From Methylicorpusculum sp. (lineage in GTDB: Bacteria; Pseudomonadota; Gammaproteobacteria; Methylococcales; Methylomonadaceae): a stretch of DNA of 64,000 nt. A program made the translations under genes and the position numbers. Under the pieces are notes generated by a model. That model saw nothing but the letters and a program-made list of their open reading frames with translations, ran no database searches and had not been told where the DNA came from. This document shows positions 20,527 through 29,319 of the stretch, in pieces. Location: NCBI RefSeq assembly GCF_030651835.1, contig NZ_JAUSBX010000083.1, forward strand, positions 45,883 through 109,882, in the 5' to 3' direction. The first letter of the stretch is position 1. Each line of letters begins with the position of its first letter.

Positions 20527-21051
20527 ATGGATGCTTTATTCACGGCTTTCGAATCGATAGGCATTTTCCTGGACAGCGGAGGAACCGTATTAAAAGTCAT
20601 ACTGTTTGTTTCGATTGTTTTGTGGTGCGCCATCGCGGAACGGCTGTACTATTTTAAATTTGATTATCCGGCATTACGTGAACAATGGTTCCAACAATGG
20701 CAAGAACGTACCCACAAGCATTCACCCCATTCATTGGCTATCCGCAACCTGATTATTTCAGAAGCAAAATTGTCGATGAGTAAACGTGTTCCTCTGATAA
20801 AAATGCTGGTGGGTTTGTGCCCGTTATTGGGTTTATTAGGAACTGTTACGGGTATGATCCATGTGTTCGATATTATGGCCGTTACCGGAACCGGTAATGC
20901 GAGAGCAATGGCCTCGGGTATTTCGATGGCAACGATGCCCACCATGGCGGGTATGTTGATTGCCATTGCAGGACTTTATTTCCACAAAGTCATTGAAGAA
21001 CGTGTCAGCGATGAAACCCATCACCTGGCCGATTTATTAAACTATCAATAA
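20527..21051 (+). CDS. exbB: Biopolymer transport protein ExbB
   Basis: ExbB forms the inner-membrane proton channel that powers TonB. The 174-residue product has three membrane segments and the family signature LLGLLGTVTGMIHVFDIMAVTGTGNARAM in its second half. The start is the ATG at 20527 (MDALFTAFESIGIFLDSGG), two bases after the upstream stop; a longer frame overlapping the preceding gene is unlikely. exbD follows after a 10-base gap. Confidence 0.93.
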   Translation: MDALFTAFESIGIFLDSGGTVLKVILFVSIVLWCAIAERLYYFKFDYPALREQWFQQWQERTHKHSPHSLAIRNLIISEAKLSMSKRVPLIKMLVGLCPLLGLLGTVTGMIHVFDIMAVTGTGNARAMASGISMATMPTMAGMLIAIAGLYFHKVIEERVSDETHHLADLLNYQ

Positions 21052-21061
21052 AGAGATTTTC

Positions 21062-21475
21062 ATGCGCCGAACTGCCAGTCGATCCACGTCTGATCAAATA
21101 TCCGATATCGATATGACCCCGATGCTCGATATCGTTTTTATCATGCTCATTTTTTTTATTGTCACGACTTCGTTTGTCAAAGAGTCGGGTATTGATGTCA
21201 ACCGGCCAAGCGCCCAGACCGCTGAAAAAAAGGAACAGGGACACATCATCGTTTCGATTAAACCGGATGGCGAAATATGGATCGATAAGCGCGCTGTTGA
21301 TGTTCGAGCGGTCAGAGCGAATATTGCCAGACTCCATGCGGAAAATCCCTTGGGCACCGTAATCATCGCTGCCGACAAGGAAGCGAAAACGCGCGACCTG
21401 GTTCAGGTGATGGACCAGATCCGTTTAGCCGGTATTACTAATGCAGCCATTGCAACGGAAACGGAATCCAAGTGA
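21062..21475 (+). CDS. exbD: Biopolymer transport protein ExbD
   Basis: ExbD is the single-pass partner of ExbB in the TonB motor. The 137-residue product has the conserved DMTPMLDIVFIMLIFFIV transmembrane segment, including the aspartate that carries protons, and a periplasmic C-terminal domain. The start ATG at 21062 follows exbB closely. Its stop overlaps the GTG start of tonB. Confidence 0.95.
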   Translation: MRRTASRSTSDQISDIDMTPMLDIVFIMLIFFIVTTSFVKESGIDVNRPSAQTAEKKEQGHIIVSIKPDGEIWIDKRAVDVRAVRANIARLHAENPLGTVIIAADKEAKTRDLVQVMDQIRLAGITNAAIATETESK

Positions 21476-22185
21476 AGCGTCTGATTGTTTCTTCCATCAT
21501 TGGATCACTGGTCACATTTGGCCTATTCTGGTTGATGCAAGCCATGGTTATGGATAACTCGCATAATTTAAAACCGACTGACAATCTTCAGATGGTTGAG
21601 TTTATTCGTTTGAAAAAAGAGCATCAACCGGATGTTCATGAACGAAAACCCATCAGAAAACCGCCGCCACCTCCGGAAAAACGGCCACCTCCGCCCAAAA
21701 TGCAGATGCAACAGACACAAGTTCAGCCTGTTACACAACCGAATTTGGCAGTGCCTAAACTGGATATCCCGATTGATACGACCCAGTTCAACCAATCTGT
21801 TGTTGCTGGCTTGACGGTAGCGGCAGAAACCGCGCCGGCAACTGTTTCTGCTCCTGCAGCAGCTCAAGGTCCAAAAACGTCGGAGGGCGTTCCTGAAGGC
21901 ACAGGAACCATCAGCACGGATGTCATCCCTTTGGTTAGAATACCTCCTGCTTACCCGCAACGCGCCGCAAGTCGTCGCATTGAAGGCTGGGTTAAAATCG
22001 AGTTCACCATCACCACTACCGGTACGGTAACCGATGCGGTGGTCGTCGATTCCAAACCAGCTGCAATGTTTGATCGTGCAGCACTGGATGCTATTAAAAA
22101 ATGGAAGTTCAAAGCGAAAATCGTGGAAGGTAAAGCGGTGGAACAACGCGCATTACAAATACTTCAATTCAAATTATCCAAATGA
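21472..22185 (+). CDS. tonB: Energy transducer TonB
   Basis: TonB transmits proton-motive energy from the ExbB/ExbD motor to outer-membrane receptors. The 237-residue product has an N-terminal membrane helix (residues 6-23), a proline-rich spacer (PPPPPEKRPPPPK) and the C-terminal domain with IPPAYPQRAASRRIEGWVK and AALDAIKKWKFKAK. Translation begins at a GTG that overlaps the exbD stop (GTGA). The end overlaps the next gene by 4 bases. Confidence 0.94.
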   Translation: MKRLIVSSIIGSLVTFGLFWLMQAMVMDNSHNLKPTDNLQMVEFIRLKKEHQPDVHERKPIRKPPPPPEKRPPPPKMQMQQTQVQPVTQPNLAVPKLDIPIDTTQFNQSVVAGLTVAAETAPATVSAPAAAQGPKTSEGVPEGTGTISTDVIPLVRIPPAYPQRAASRRIEGWVKIEFTITTTGTVTDAVVVDSKPAAMFDRAALDAIKKWKFKAKIVEGKAVEQRALQILQFKLSK

Positions 22186-23396
22186 TCAAAAAACGTTTTC
22201 TCCATTTGTTATTCTGCGGTCTGCTGCTGGTTTCCATCTCCGCTCTGAGCAGCCAGGACAAGTCCACCGAGGTTTCTCAGGAAGTTTTCAAGAAACTTCA
22301 GCTTGTTGAGCAATCGATTAAAAGCAAGTCTTTCAGTAATGCTCAGCAAACACTGCAGGCATTGCTTAAAGATGTAAAAAAAGGCAGTTATGAAGAGGCC
22401 GCAGTCTTAAGAAGCCTAGCCTCTGTTTATGGCTTGCAAGGCCAATATGCTCAAGGTGCCGAGGCGCTATCGAAAGCACTTAGCTTAAAAGTTCTGCCGG
22501 AAAATCAGCGTCAAGCGGCCTTGTTTAATCTGGGTCAGCTTTTTATGGGTGCCGGTCAATACGCTAAAGCCATCGATACACTCAAACCCTGGCTAGCCGG
22601 CAATCCCAAACTGGATAGCGAAACCCATGTAATGCTGGCTAACGCTTATTCCCAGTTAAAACAGTATAACGAGGCACTCAAGCATATTAAGCAAGCCATT
22701 CAATCCAGCAATAAACCGGATCAGGCCTGGTATCAATTACAACTCGCATTAAGTTACGAGCTTAAGGATTATGACGCGGCGGCTGACGTGTTGAGAAAAT
22801 TGCTGTCTATCTACCCCGACAACAAGGACTACTGGCAACAACTGGCATCGGTTTATCATCTCGGTAAAGAGGCAACCAAAGCCGTTACGGTTAAACATCT
22901 GGCTTATAAAAAAGGGCTTTTGAATTCTGAAAAGGAGATTCTTGATCTGGTCAATCTTTATCTATTGGTGGGTTCACCTTATAAAGCGGGACATATTCTT
23001 GCCAAGGAAATCAATAATAACCGGGTCTCAAACGATTCAAAACATTGGGAATTACTGGCTAACACCTGGATGCAGGCACGAGAATATGAAAAAGCTTTAG
23101 AGGCTTTCGAATTGGCATCCAAATTAAATGGTAAAGGCGACCTTTATCTTAAAGTCGGACGCATTTATTTTGAACAACGCAAATGGGATTCTGCAATTAA
23201 CGCATTTCAAAAAGCCTTGGCAAAAGGGGGCTTAAATCAACCGGGTCAGGCTTATCTATTGCTGGGAACCAGTTATTACGAAAGCAAACAGCATGACAAG
23301 GCGCGTCAAGCTTTTGAACAGGCTAGACAAAACGCCAACAGTTCCGATGCGGCAAACAAATGGTTGAATTACCTGAAAAGTAATCAGGCGTCGTAG
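22182..23396 (+). CDS. TPR repeat protein of the TonB operon
   Basis: The 404-residue protein begins with a signal-like segment (KKRFLHLLFCGLLLVSISALSS) and is built from TPR repeats throughout, for example YAQGAEALSKALSL, YNEALKHIKQAIQSS and WDSAINAFQKALAKG. A TPR protein is the usual last gene of TtpC-type TonB clusters and may act as a periplasmic scaffold; its exact role is not known. It starts at an ATGA overlap with tonB. Confidence 0.85.
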   Translation: MIKKRFLHLLFCGLLLVSISALSSQDKSTEVSQEVFKKLQLVEQSIKSKSFSNAQQTLQALLKDVKKGSYEEAAVLRSLASVYGLQGQYAQGAEALSKALSLKVLPENQRQAALFNLGQLFMGAGQYAKAIDTLKPWLAGNPKLDSETHVMLANAYSQLKQYNEALKHIKQAIQSSNKPDQAWYQLQLALSYELKDYDAAADVLRKLLSIYPDNKDYWQQLASVYHLGKEATKAVTVKHLAYKKGLLNSEKEILDLVNLYLLVGSPYKAGHILAKEINNNRVSNDSKHWELLANTWMQAREYEKALEAFELASKLNGKGDLYLKVGRIYFEQRKWDSAINAFQKALAKGGLNQPGQAYLLLGTSYYESKQHDKARQAFEQARQNANSSDAANKWLNYLKSNQAS

Positions 23397-23629
23397 TCAG
23401 CGATTAACAGCTCTGTCATAAAGGATTATAAAACTTTCTGCTGAAAACTGGACAAAATCCATTAATTTGAAATAATCCTCTAATCCACAAAAAAACGTAA
23501 TCACCCATGAAAATATCCCTATTGCAGATCGTCAAGCCAATGAGGCATTACTGATTGCCGCAGCATTCTGTGTTTTTGTTAATTTCGTCTTTTTCGTGGA
23601 CTGACCAGCGGTTTCAGGATTAAAAAATA

Positions 23630-24145
23630 TTACGCGCCAATGACTCTTAAATTGGGGTCGTCATAGATCCGTTTCTTTTTCCAGCCATTAAATTTGCTGT
23701 CATCAAATTCCAAATCATTATCGATGGCGAATTCATAACAGCTACGAAACAGACGCGCCGTTCTGAAAGCATGCAACTCTTCATCGGAGGTGATTTTATC
23801 TACGTTTCCGACCTGGAAGGTTTTATTTCTGGATTTGCCGTTTTTAACCCAAAAAACGGTATAACAAAGATAGCTTTTATCTTTACGATGATCGTATTTG
23901 ATGGTTCTTGATACCCCAGTCAAACCGGTTGTCGTTTTGTTTTTGGGGGGCTTGAGAAAGCGCGTTTTGCTGCCTTTCAGAACCACCAGCATCTGATCCC
24001 GCCAAGTGATTGCGGCTTTTAGCGATTTATTTTTGTTTCCCCACAGCTTATGTGAGAAATAACGGCTGGTCTCTTTGCCTCGCCTTACGATTCGCACTTG
24101 AAAGCCGAATACATCGGGCTCGGTAATCTGTTTGTGTTTTTCCAT
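23630..24145 (-). CDS. AP2-domain-like protein of unknown function
   Basis: The 171-residue basic protein contains two beta-rich segments. FQVRIVRRGKETSRYFSHK is followed by AAITWRDQML, and GVSRTIKYDHRKDKSYLCY precedes KNKTFQVG. This spacing resembles bacterial AP2/ERF DNA-binding domains, which occur in phage and mobile-element proteins. I infer DNA binding, but the match is from pattern only. It stands alone, convergent with the TonB operon, with no other gene within 230 bases on either side. Confidence 0.6.
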   Translation of the reverse strand: MEKHKQITEPDVFGFQVRIVRRGKETSRYFSHKLWGNKNKSLKAAITWRDQMLVVLKGSKTRFLKPPKNKTTTGLTGVSRTIKYDHRKDKSYLCYTVFWVKNGKSRNKTFQVGNVDKITSDEELHAFRTARLFRSCYEFAIDNDLEFDDSKFNGWKKKRIYDDPNLRVIGA

Positions 24146-24495
24146 AGCTGTAGAACCTATTGACTATTAACCAAAGCAACATTGAACAAGGCTTACGTAC
24201 ACAATGCAGATGAGCTTATGTGCTGTGATTTGCTGACAAAGTTCAGTACCCAGTCAATAACAGCTACCTTAGGCCGCTAAGGCGTAAGCTTTTTGCTTCA
24301 ATTTTCCAGAATTTCCGATATACGTGTAAGCCCTTACTTACAAATTATCCTAAAAACTGAGATAAAATCAAGCCAAAAATTTAGATTGATTAACAATTTC
24401 CTAGTGTTTTAGTGTAGAATGCGGCTATTCCACAGAATCGTGTGGTCCTAACTGATTTACAACCCTTTGTTTTAACTAAGTAATGGAGACAAACG
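24146..24495. other. Non-coding region ahead of the peroxiredoxin gene
   Basis: About 350 bases lack a supportable gene. A perfect hairpin with CCTTAG and CTAAGG arms lies at 24267-24282 and may end a transcript. The last 90 bases are AT-rich and should hold the peroxiredoxin promoter, but I could not fix a -35/-10 pair. GGAGA lies 7 bases before the ATG at 24496. Confidence 0.45.
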
Positions 24496-25098
24496 ATGAG
24501 CGTATTAGTTGGTAAGCAAGCACCTGATTTCACAGTCCCAGCAGTACTGGGTGACGGTCAAATAGTGGACGCTTTCAGTTTTTCTGAAGCCACGAAAGGC
24601 AAATATGCGGTAATATTTTTCTACCCATTGGATTTTACTTTCGTCTGTCCAAGCGAATTAATCGCAATGGATCACCGCATTGATGACTTTAAAAGCCGCG
24701 GAGTTGAAGTAATCGGCGTTTCTATCGATTCTCATTTTACTCACAATGCATGGCGTAATACGCCTGTCAATAAAGGGGGAATCGGTCCGGTTCGCTATAC
24801 ATTGGCAGCCGACATTACACACTCAATCTGTAAAGACTACGATGTAGAATCACCTATGGGTGTGGCCTACCGCGGCAGTTTCCTGATTGATCGTGACGGC
24901 CTCGTTCGTCATCAAGTGGTCAATGACTTGCCACTGGGCAGAAACATGGATGAAATGATTCGCATGGTTGATGCACTGCAATTTTTTGAAGAAAATGGGG
25001 AAGTCTGCCCCGCAGGCTGGAATAAAGGTGATGCAGGTATGAAAGCAAGTCCGGACGGCGTTGCTGATTACTTGGATAAAAACGCAGACAAACTGTAA
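24496..25098 (+). CDS. 2-Cys peroxiredoxin (AhpC/Prx1 type)
   Basis: This thiol peroxidase reduces hydrogen peroxide and organic peroxides. The 200-residue protein has the peroxidatic Cys51 in DFTFVCPSEL and the resolving Cys171 in EVCPAGW, the layout of typical 2-Cys peroxiredoxins. GGAGA stands 7 bases before the ATG. It is a single gene followed by a strong hairpin. The reductant could be thioredoxin or an AhpF-like protein; no AhpF gene is adjacent. Confidence 0.93.
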   Translation: MSVLVGKQAPDFTVPAVLGDGQIVDAFSFSEATKGKYAVIFFYPLDFTFVCPSELIAMDHRIDDFKSRGVEVIGVSIDSHFTHNAWRNTPVNKGGIGPVRYTLAADITHSICKDYDVESPMGVAYRGSFLIDRDGLVRHQVVNDLPLGRNMDEMIRMVDALQFFEENGEVCPAGWNKGDAGMKASPDGVADYLDKNADKL

Positions 25099-25123
25099 AA
25101 AACAGATTTCAAAATAGTTTTAA

Positions 25124-25156
25124 AGTGTACCAATGGCTCTTTGCCAGTGGTACACT
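25124..25156 (+). terminator. Hairpin downstream of peroxiredoxin gene
   Basis: AGTGTACCA and TGGTACACT form a perfect 9-base stem. The interior TGGC/GCCA extends it after one mismatch, leaving a TCTTT loop. It begins 26 bases after the stop codon. No long T run follows, so termination efficiency is uncertain. Confidence 0.6.
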
Positions 25157-25277
25157 CAAACAAACGTCAAAGTTGTGAACACGTTACGGCACTTTCAAAT
25201 CCAAGCCGCATAGGTCTTTAAATCTCACTGTCCCGATGCTGATTGACAATCAGTTCCGTATCAAATAAAAAATTCTT

Positions 25278-25568
25278 TTACTCATTTTTTGATTCAAACG
25301 CATCTACCAGAAATTTCTTTCTGATAAAAAGCGCTGCGATAATAGCCGCGATTGCCGGAATTATTCCGATCGACATCTGAATTAGGGCCGAGCTTCTTTC
25401 AAACGTTTCCAGCAAAGGGTTGGCTATCGATAAGGTGATGATCCACCACACCAGCCAATAACCCACCAAACCTGTTATTGCCCATTTCAAGCCATTTTCC
25501 TGTTGTTTTTTAGCCGTTTGATAAAACCATACCATGATTAATATTCCGGCAATTTTTGCAAATAACAT
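25278..25568 (-). CDS. Small membrane protein of unknown function
   Basis: The 96-residue product is very hydrophobic, with three likely membrane helices (about residues 3-16, 27-48 and 65-82), and ends in a charged tail (RKKFLVDAFESKNE). I do not recognise the family. It stands alone, convergent with the peroxiredoxin gene and divergent from the asmA-like gene. Confidence 0.65.
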   Translation of the reverse strand: MLFAKIAGILIMVWFYQTAKKQQENGLKWAITGLVGYWLVWWIITLSIANPLLETFERSSALIQMSIGIIPAIAAIIAALFIRKKFLVDAFESKNE

Positions 25569-25714
25569 AAGCTCCCCCCGTTTTATTTATTATTTATGAA
25601 CATTTCAATAGACTCGCAATTTGTCTTATCGCCTTGCAAGCTTTAAGCATTAAAATGCCGTTTCAATGATAATCGATATGGCCCGGTTGTCGCATCTTTA
25701 TTCATGAGGAAGTC

Positions 25715-27838
25715 ATGGGAAAATATTTAAAAATTGCAGGGATCTTTTTCGCTGGATTTATTTTACTTCTAGCGCTTGGAATCGCACTATTTGCATTAAC
25801 CTTCGATACGGAGCAATTGAAGCCGCATATTGAAAAACTGGCCCATGAACAACTCGATAGAGACGTTAGCATCAAGGGACCGGTTACCCTTTCATTTTTC
25901 CCCTGGCTGGGTTTTACCGCAGAAAAAATCAGCGTGAGTAATGCACCGGGTTTTACAAATGAAGTCCTGGCGCAACTTAACCGGCTTAATATCAGAGTTA
26001 AACTGCTCCCATTACTCTCCAGATCGGTTGAAATCGATCGTATTACCGTGGAGGGTCTAAATCTGAATCTTGAAAAAAATACTGAAGGTCAGGGTAACTG
26101 GCAGAGTAAAAGCAAAGCTATCAAAACCGACCCTTCTTTGCCCGTACCGGACCTCGTAAAACCGAAGGATGGCGCTTCGCCGGATACTATCCCGGCAATC
26201 GGCGCATTGGCTATCGCCGGACTGACCATTGAGCAAGGTCAAGTTTCATGGTCGGATCAGACAAAAGACGATCAGTGGACTATTACTGATTTCACGCTGA
26301 ATACCGAGGCATTAATCATCAATGAACCGATACCGGTAAAACTCTCATTCGAATATTCTAATCCCGCCGCTCAATTGACCGACTCAACGAACTTTTCGGC
26401 CAATCTGCTGATAAAACCTGACTTCCAAGTTTTCTTTCTGGAGAAAGCTTTACTACAGACCAAGATAAAAAGTCCTTCAGTTCCGGCCGGCGAATTATCA
26501 GTGAACCTGACGGCAAATGCCGAGCTGGACCTGAATGAAAACCGGCTGAAAATAAACGACTCTAAACTTCAAGCGGATGAATTAACCTTGTCTAGCGATC
26601 TGGTCATCAGTGACCTGTTCACTGCACCTCACTCGGAAGGCCGTTTTCAATTACACCCCTTCAACCTCGCTAAATTATTAAACCGCTGGGGGTTCGCCTT
26701 ACCCGCAATGCAAAAAAACACAGCAATGACACTGGCCGCTGCCGAATTCTCGCTTAAAACCACGCCGGATAATGTCTTGGTAGATCCCTTGAAAATCCAG
26801 CTGGATGATTCCGTGCTTCAAGGCAAGGCTCATATCGATGCAATTTCAACCACCCCTTTTACTCATTTTAATCTCAGCATTGATCAGTTAAATGCCGACA
26901 ACTATCTACCCGCTAAAGACCCCAAAGAAAAGTCTAAATCTACATTGGCCAGTCCTGGAGCCGCTTTAGCAGTAGCAATGTCAGCCCTGCCTGCAAAAAC
27001 ATTGGAAAAAATCAACGCGGAAGGCAATTTGACTATTGACTCGCTGACCATTCAAAATCTTAAGTTATCAGGCTTGAGTTTGACTCTGTCAGCCCAGCAA
27101 GGGCATGTTAAAACCCAGCAAGTTATTTCCGGTCTTTATCAAGGCGCTTATCAAGGCTCTATGGATTTTAACGGCAAGACGGCCAGTCCCCCAAAAATAT
27201 CTATTCAAGAGCGCATCGTCGATCTTCAGCTTGAACCTTTTCTGACCGATCTGAAAGGCCAGGCGAAACTCAGCGGTAAGTTAAATCTTAATACTCAACT
27301 CCAAAGCCTGGGCCTTGAGAAATCTTTGCTGCTATCAACGCTGACAGGCCAATTTGATTTTTTGGTGAAAGATAGCGTGATCAAAGGATTTAACCTGCAG
27401 GCGATAATCGACAATGCTAAAACAGCGATCAAAGGTTCACCGGTTAAAACCGATCATCCCAAGGATCAAACCCTGTTTTCTGAAATCAGCGGCTCAGGAC
27501 AGATCGCTAAAGGCGTGATGACCAATAAAGATCTAAACGCCAAATCTTCAAAACTCAATGCAAAAGGCTCAGGCACTATCGATTTAAATACTGAACAAGT
27601 GGATTATAAACTCAACGCCACGCTACTTAAGAGTAAGACATCTGAATCTGGCGAAAATGCTCCCATTAGTGCTTCCATTACCGGGACAATTGACCAACCT
27701 TTCATAACTTTTGATGTTGCACAATTTCTCATTGATCAAAATACGGACAAAATTGAAAAGAAAAAAGATAAGTTACTAAAAAAACTTGATAAAAAGTTCG
27801 GCCCTGGTGCCAGTGATTTGCTCAAACGGTTTTTCTGA
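25715..27838 (+). CDS. AsmA family protein
   Basis: AsmA-family proteins are envelope proteins anchored by one N-terminal helix, with a large periplasmic domain; members are implicated in outer-membrane lipid homeostasis. The 707-residue product has a helix at residues 5-27, then the N-terminal signature LDRDVSIKGPVTLSFFPWLG. The C-terminal AsmA_2 region contains LTGQFDFLVKDSVIKGFNL and GSGTIDLNTEQVDYKLNATL. It is 16 bases upstream of mutY. Confidence 0.88.
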   Translation: MGKYLKIAGIFFAGFILLLALGIALFALTFDTEQLKPHIEKLAHEQLDRDVSIKGPVTLSFFPWLGFTAEKISVSNAPGFTNEVLAQLNRLNIRVKLLPLLSRSVEIDRITVEGLNLNLEKNTEGQGNWQSKSKAIKTDPSLPVPDLVKPKDGASPDTIPAIGALAIAGLTIEQGQVSWSDQTKDDQWTITDFTLNTEALIINEPIPVKLSFEYSNPAAQLTDSTNFSANLLIKPDFQVFFLEKALLQTKIKSPSVPAGELSVNLTANAELDLNENRLKINDSKLQADELTLSSDLVISDLFTAPHSEGRFQLHPFNLAKLLNRWGFALPAMQKNTAMTLAAAEFSLKTTPDNVLVDPLKIQLDDSVLQGKAHIDAISTTPFTHFNLSIDQLNADNYLPAKDPKEKSKSTLASPGAALAVAMSALPAKTLEKINAEGNLTIDSLTIQNLKLSGLSLTLSAQQGHVKTQQVISGLYQGAYQGSMDFNGKTASPPKISIQERIVDLQLEPFLTDLKGQAKLSGKLNLNTQLQSLGLEKSLLLSTLTGQFDFLVKDSVIKGFNLQAIIDNAKTAIKGSPVKTDHPKDQTLFSEISGSGQIAKGVMTNKDLNAKSSKLNAKGSGTIDLNTEQVDYKLNATLLKSKTSESGENAPISASITGTIDQPFITFDVAQFLIDQNTDKIEKKKDKLLKKLDKKFGPGASDLLKRFF

Positions 27839-27854
27839 TTCCATTTAAACAATA

Positions 27855-28913
27855 ATGATGCGTGTAGAAGCGAGCACTTTTCAAACAAAACTATTGGACT
27901 GGTTTGATCTAAACGGCCGCAAAGACCTACCCTGGCAACACCCTGTTACAGCGTACCGGGTCTGGCTTTCTGAAACCATGCTGCAACAAACGCAAGTCAG
28001 CACGGTTATTCCCTACTTTATCAAGTTTGTTGAACGTTTCCCCGATGTAGATGCGCTCGCGTCCGCTTCACTCGACAGCGTTTTGCAGTTGTGGTCCGGA
28101 CTGGGGTATTACGCGAGAGCCCGAAATCTCCATCAAAGTGCCAGGATGATTCAGGCTTCCGGTCGTTTCCCGGATGATTTTGATTCACTCATCCAACTTC
28201 CCGGGATAGGGCAATCCACGGCAGGTGCGATCTTAAGCATTGCCTTTCAAAATAGCCACCCTATTCTGGATGGCAATGTCAAGCGGGTTCTGGCCCGGTT
28301 TGAGGGCGTTTCAGGATGGCCGGGAACGTCAGATATTGCTAAACAATTATGGGCTGTGAGCGCTTACTATACGCCTCAGGAACGGGTTGCCGATTACACA
28401 CAAGCCATTATGGACCTGGGGGCTACCGTTTGTACCCGCAGTAAACCCGACTGCGTGCGATGCCCGTTGCAGACCGATTGTTTTGCTCGGCTTAATGGAA
28501 CCATTGCCTTGCTGCCTGCTCCGAAACCGGCAAAAAAACTGCCGGTCAAACAGCTTTATTTTCTGTATTTGACTGATGGTTCCGGCCACACATTGCTGGA
28601 GCAACGCCCTTTATCCGGAATCTGGGGGGGGTTATGGAGTTTTCCGGAATTTGATTCCGTGACTGCAGCGCATGAATGGTGCTTAAGCCAACACATTCCG
28701 ATCATGAAAAGCCAATGCCTGCCTGAGCAAAGGCATACTTTTTCCCACTACCACTTGAATTATATTCCACTGAGAATTACGACCGATAACCACAAACATT
28801 TTGTGATGGAAGCTAATCGGTTAGTCTGGTATAAAAAACCACAAATCAAATTACTTGGACTAGCCGCGCCCATACAGCGGCTTTTGGAATCAACTCAAGA
28901 GGATACAGCATGA
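27855..28913 (+). CDS. mutY: A/G-specific adenine glycosylase MutY
   Basis: MutY removes adenine mispaired with 8-oxoguanine. The 352-residue protein shows the catalytic glutamate region WLSETMLQQTQVSTVI, the helix-hairpin-helix LPGIGQSTAGAIL, the 4Fe-4S cysteines in CTRSKPDCVRCPLQTDC, and a C-terminal Nudix-like domain for 8-oxoG recognition. Two adjacent ATG codons (27855, 27858) could start it. Its stop overlaps the next start (ATGA), the familiar mutY-yggX pair. Confidence 0.96.
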   Translation: MMRVEASTFQTKLLDWFDLNGRKDLPWQHPVTAYRVWLSETMLQQTQVSTVIPYFIKFVERFPDVDALASASLDSVLQLWSGLGYYARARNLHQSARMIQASGRFPDDFDSLIQLPGIGQSTAGAILSIAFQNSHPILDGNVKRVLARFEGVSGWPGTSDIAKQLWAVSAYYTPQERVADYTQAIMDLGATVCTRSKPDCVRCPLQTDCFARLNGTIALLPAPKPAKKLPVKQLYFLYLTDGSGHTLLEQRPLSGIWGGLWSFPEFDSVTAAHEWCLSQHIPIMKSQCLPEQRHTFSHYHLNYIPLRITTDNHKHFVMEANRLVWYKKPQIKLLGLAAPIQRLLESTQEDTA

Positions 28914-29182
28914 CCAGAATGGTTAAATGTGCAAAATTGGGAATAGAATCAGAAGGCCTTGATACGCCGCCATTCCCTGGCCCTAAAGGCCAATATATTT
29001 ATGAAAATATTTCCAAACAGGTGTGGCAGGAATGGCTCAGCGTGCAAACCATGTTGCTCAATGAACACCGGTTGACTAGCTTCGATCCCAAAGCCAAGAA
29101 GTTTTTGGAAGAAGAACGAGCAAAATTTCTTTCCAGCAGTGAAACGGTAATGCCGGAAGGTTATGTTCCGCCACCACAATAA
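28910..29182 (+). CDS. yggX: Fe(2+)-trafficking / oxidative damage protection protein YggX
   Basis: YggX is a small cytoplasmic protein that protects Fe-S enzymes from oxidative damage. The 90-residue product begins MTRMVKCAKLGIESEGLDTPPFPG, the diagnostic N-terminus with its single cysteine, and continues with QEWLSVQTMLLNEHRL. It overlaps mutY by 4 bases and is surely cotranscribed. Confidence 0.95.
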   Translation: MTRMVKCAKLGIESEGLDTPPFPGPKGQYIYENISKQVWQEWLSVQTMLLNEHRLTSFDPKAKKFLEEERAKFLSSSETVMPEGYVPPPQ

Positions 29183-29198
29183 ATTTAACACTGGCTTA

Positions 29199-29225
29199 CC
29201 CGGATGAAGCTCAGCGAAATCCGGG
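29199..29225. repeat. REP-like palindrome
   Basis: CCCGGAT and ATCCGGG form a perfect 7-base stem around a 13-base loop, shortly after yggX and convergent with rho. The shape CCCGGAT-loop-ATCCGGG is a common REP-type intergenic palindrome. It could also act as a terminator for mutY-yggX. Confidence 0.55.
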
Positions 29226-29319
29226 AAGAGGTTGAATTTTTGATATTGTTTGAAGATGTAAAAGCGGTTCAATGAAGCATAACCACTTTTATTCAGCGGA
29301 TAACTCAGGGCTGTGCTTT

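Noticed and set aside
25660..25685. AATGATAATCGAT as a Fur box before the AsmA-like gene
   Set aside because: Only part of the 19-base palindrome fits and the gene is not a known Fur target.
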